A DNA stretch of 64,000 nucleotides from Mycobacterium sp. PSTR-4-N (lineage in GTDB: Bacteria; Actinomycetota; Actinomycetes; Mycobacteriales; Mycobacteriaceae): positions 1-64,000 of the forward strand of contig NZ_JAKRFN010000016.1 in NCBI RefSeq assembly GCF_022348085.1, in the 5' to 3' direction. The notes below the pieces were generated by a model. The model saw only the letters and a list, made by a program, of their open reading frames with translations, was not told the DNA's origin and ran no database searches. The position numbers were made by a program, and so were the translations under genes. Shown here in pieces: positions 62,845 through 64,000 of this stretch. Positions within the stretch are counted from its first letter, which is position 1. The number at the start of each line of letters is the position of its first letter.

Positions 62845-63582
62845 GTGCGGAGCCTGTTCTACGTCGACGCGGTGCCCGGTGTCGATGAGGTCGCCTTCGT
62901 CGACGGCGACGAGGGCCACCACGCGGCCACGGTGCGCCGCACCCGCGTCGGTGAGGAACTCGACCTCGCCGACGGTGCGGGCACGGTCGCGCAGTGCGTC
63001 GTCGAAGACGTGGGCAAAGGCCGGCTGACCGCGCGGGTGAGGGACCGCCGGGTGGTCGCGCCGCCGACGCCGACGGTGACCGTGGTGCAGGCGCTGCCCA
63101 AGTCGGAGCGCGCCGAGCTCGCCGTCGAACTGGCCACCGAGGCAGGCGCCGACGCGTTCGTGCCGTGGCAGGCCGCGCGCTGCGTCGCCCGCTGGGAGGG
63201 TGCGGCGAAGGTCGACAAGGGGTTGCGCCGGTGGGCCGCGGTGGTGCGCTCGGCGGCCCGCCAGTCACGGCGGCCCCACATTCCCGCCGTGCACGCCCCG
63301 GTGTCCAGCGCCGAACTGGCGGATCTCGTCCGCGCAGCCCCCGGACCGGTCCTGGTGTTGCACGAATCAGCCGATCGCCCGCTGAGCGACGTGCCGCTGG
63401 CAGATGCCGCCGCGGTGACGCTCGTGGTGGGTCCCGAAGGGGGCATCTCCGACGCCGAGCTGGACACGCTGACCGGGGCGGGCGCAGTCGCGGTGCGACT
63501 CGGCCCCACGGTGCTGCGCACGTCGACGGCCGCGGCTGTTGCGCTGGGCGCGCTCGGTGTGCTGACCCCGCGCTGGGCCTGA
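62845..63582 (+). CDS. rsmE: 16S rRNA (uracil-1498-N3)-methyltransferase
   Basis: The 245-residue product has an N-terminal PUA-like barrel (FYVDAVPG..., EGHHAATVRRTRVGEEL) and a C-terminal SPOUT knot with GPEGGISDAEL and LGPTVLRTSTAA. It methylates U1498 of 16S rRNA. GTG 62845 starts six bases after the dnaJ2 stop. phoH follows after 51 bases. Confidence 0.93.
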   Translation: MRSLFYVDAVPGVDEVAFVDGDEGHHAATVRRTRVGEELDLADGAGTVAQCVVEDVGKGRLTARVRDRRVVAPPTPTVTVVQALPKSERAELAVELATEAGADAFVPWQAARCVARWEGAAKVDKGLRRWAAVVRSAARQSRRPHIPAVHAPVSSAELADLVRAAPGPVLVLHESADRPLSDVPLADAAAVTLVVGPEGGISDAELDTLTGAGAVAVRLGPTVLRTSTAAAVALGALGVLTPRWA

Positions 63583-63633
63583 CGCTAAACTGGTCAGCAT
63601 TCACCGGCACAGGAAGCAGGCAGACAACTCCAC

Positions 63634-64000
63634 GTGACCCCCCGCGAGACGAACGCAGGCTCGGACAGTTCGCACGTCCGCAGCAGCATCACCGTTCCGC
63701 CCGACCTCGTGGTGGGCCTGCTCGGCCGCTCCGACGAGAACCTCCGGGCGCTGGAATCCCTGCTCACCGCCGACATCCACGCCCGCGGCAACGCGCTGAC
63801 CGTCTCCGGTGAACCGGCCGACGTGGCGCTGGCCGAACGGGTGGTCTCCGAGCTCCTCGAGATCCTCGGCAGCGGTCAGCGGCTCACTCCCGACGCGGTG
63901 CGGCACAGCGTCGCGATGCTGACCGGGGCAGGCGACGAGTCGCCGGCCGACGTGCTGACGCTGGACATCCTGAGCCGCCGCGGCAAGACGATCCGCCCCA
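63634..64000 (+). CDS. phoH: PhoH-like protein, N-terminal part (cut by window edge)
   Basis: From GTG 63634, 122 codons are open to the window end. They show the PhoH N-terminus: VPPDLVVGLLGRSDENLRALESLL, then DIHARGNALTVSGEP and LDILSRRGKTIRP. The P-loop ATPase core lies beyond the window. Position after rsmE matches Rv2368c, from memory. The role of PhoH proteins, often RNA helicase or RNase-related, is not settled. Confidence 0.88.
   Translation, partial: MTPRETNAGSDSSHVRSSITVPPDLVVGLLGRSDENLRALESLLTADIHARGNALTVSGEPADVALAERVVSELLEILGSGQRLTPDAVRHSVAMLTGAGDESPADVLTLDILSRRGKTIRP

Overview
The window is a high-GC actinobacterial chromosome segment, almost certainly from a Mycobacterium/Mycolicibacterium-type organism. 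The evidence is gene content and order: nadD-rsfS-gpgP-octT-degV, comEA-comEC-holA-rpsT, the ATP-grasp/alpha-E/transglutaminase trio, an RNase Z-like gene and a CBS gene, a PemK-like gene, lepA, lipoproteins, a GH15 trehalase, subI-cysT-cysW-cysA, a siroheme chelatase, cysH, nirA, hemW, hrcA-dnaJ2-rsmE-phoH. From memory this matches the M. tuberculosis Rv2421c-Rv2368c block, here in reversed orientation, with several insertions and replacements. Stop/start overlaps of the ATGA or GTGA type join most operon genes.

Layout. (1) 1-6.6 kb: the tail of an IS30-type transposase, then a four-gene minus-strand operon (APC permease, FGGY kinase, GlpA-like and GlpB-like FAD oxidoreductases). A divergent GntR/UTRA regulator and a tandem palindromic operator lie at its head. 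The kinase lacks an Arg that glycerol kinases use to bind glycerol, so the substrate may not be glycerol. (2) 6.6-9.9 kb: NAD synthesis, ribosome silencing and methylglucose lipopolysaccharide genes. (3) 9.8-14.6 kb: an accessory lipid-type block (DapB-like reductase, SDR, paired acyl-CoA dehydrogenases, membrane protein) where M. tuberculosis carries eis. (4) 14.6-24.4 kb: DNA-uptake-type genes, holA, rpsT, and the ATP-grasp/alpha-E/transglutaminase set. (5) 24.4-29.6 kb: a MetNIQ-type importer flanked by two flavin monooxygenases, probably for organosulfur scavenging.

(6) 30.3-38.1 kb holds the most unusual system: a complex I-like operon nuoA-X-H-J-K-L-M-N with no NADH module, no NuoI and no normal NuoB, C or D. 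Gene X looks like a degenerate NuoB-NuoD hybrid without Fe-S cysteines, while most proton-channel lysines of the antiporter subunits are kept. (7) 38.1-45.3 kb: PemK-like gene, lepA, three tandem sensor-domain lipoproteins, trehalase, two small membrane proteins.

(8) 45.4-57.0 kb is a sulfur island. The sulfate ABC operon and the nirA-cysH-chelatase operon are each preceded by a short leaderless-type ORF ending in clustered cysteines (CCCC, and CSSCCC), with a possible Shine-Dalgarno-masking structure before the first gene. Between them are a CstR-like persulfide sensor, a CstB-like persulfide dioxygenase-rhodanese with three matching palindromic operators, and two CNNM/CBS membrane proteins. 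(9) 57.1-64.0 kb: hemW, an F420-type LLM oxidoreductase, an acyltransferase, then hrcA-dnaJ2-rsmE and a truncated phoH.

No rRNA, tRNA, CRISPR array or prophage was seen. Comparisons with M. tuberculosis and other species are from memory, not from a search.
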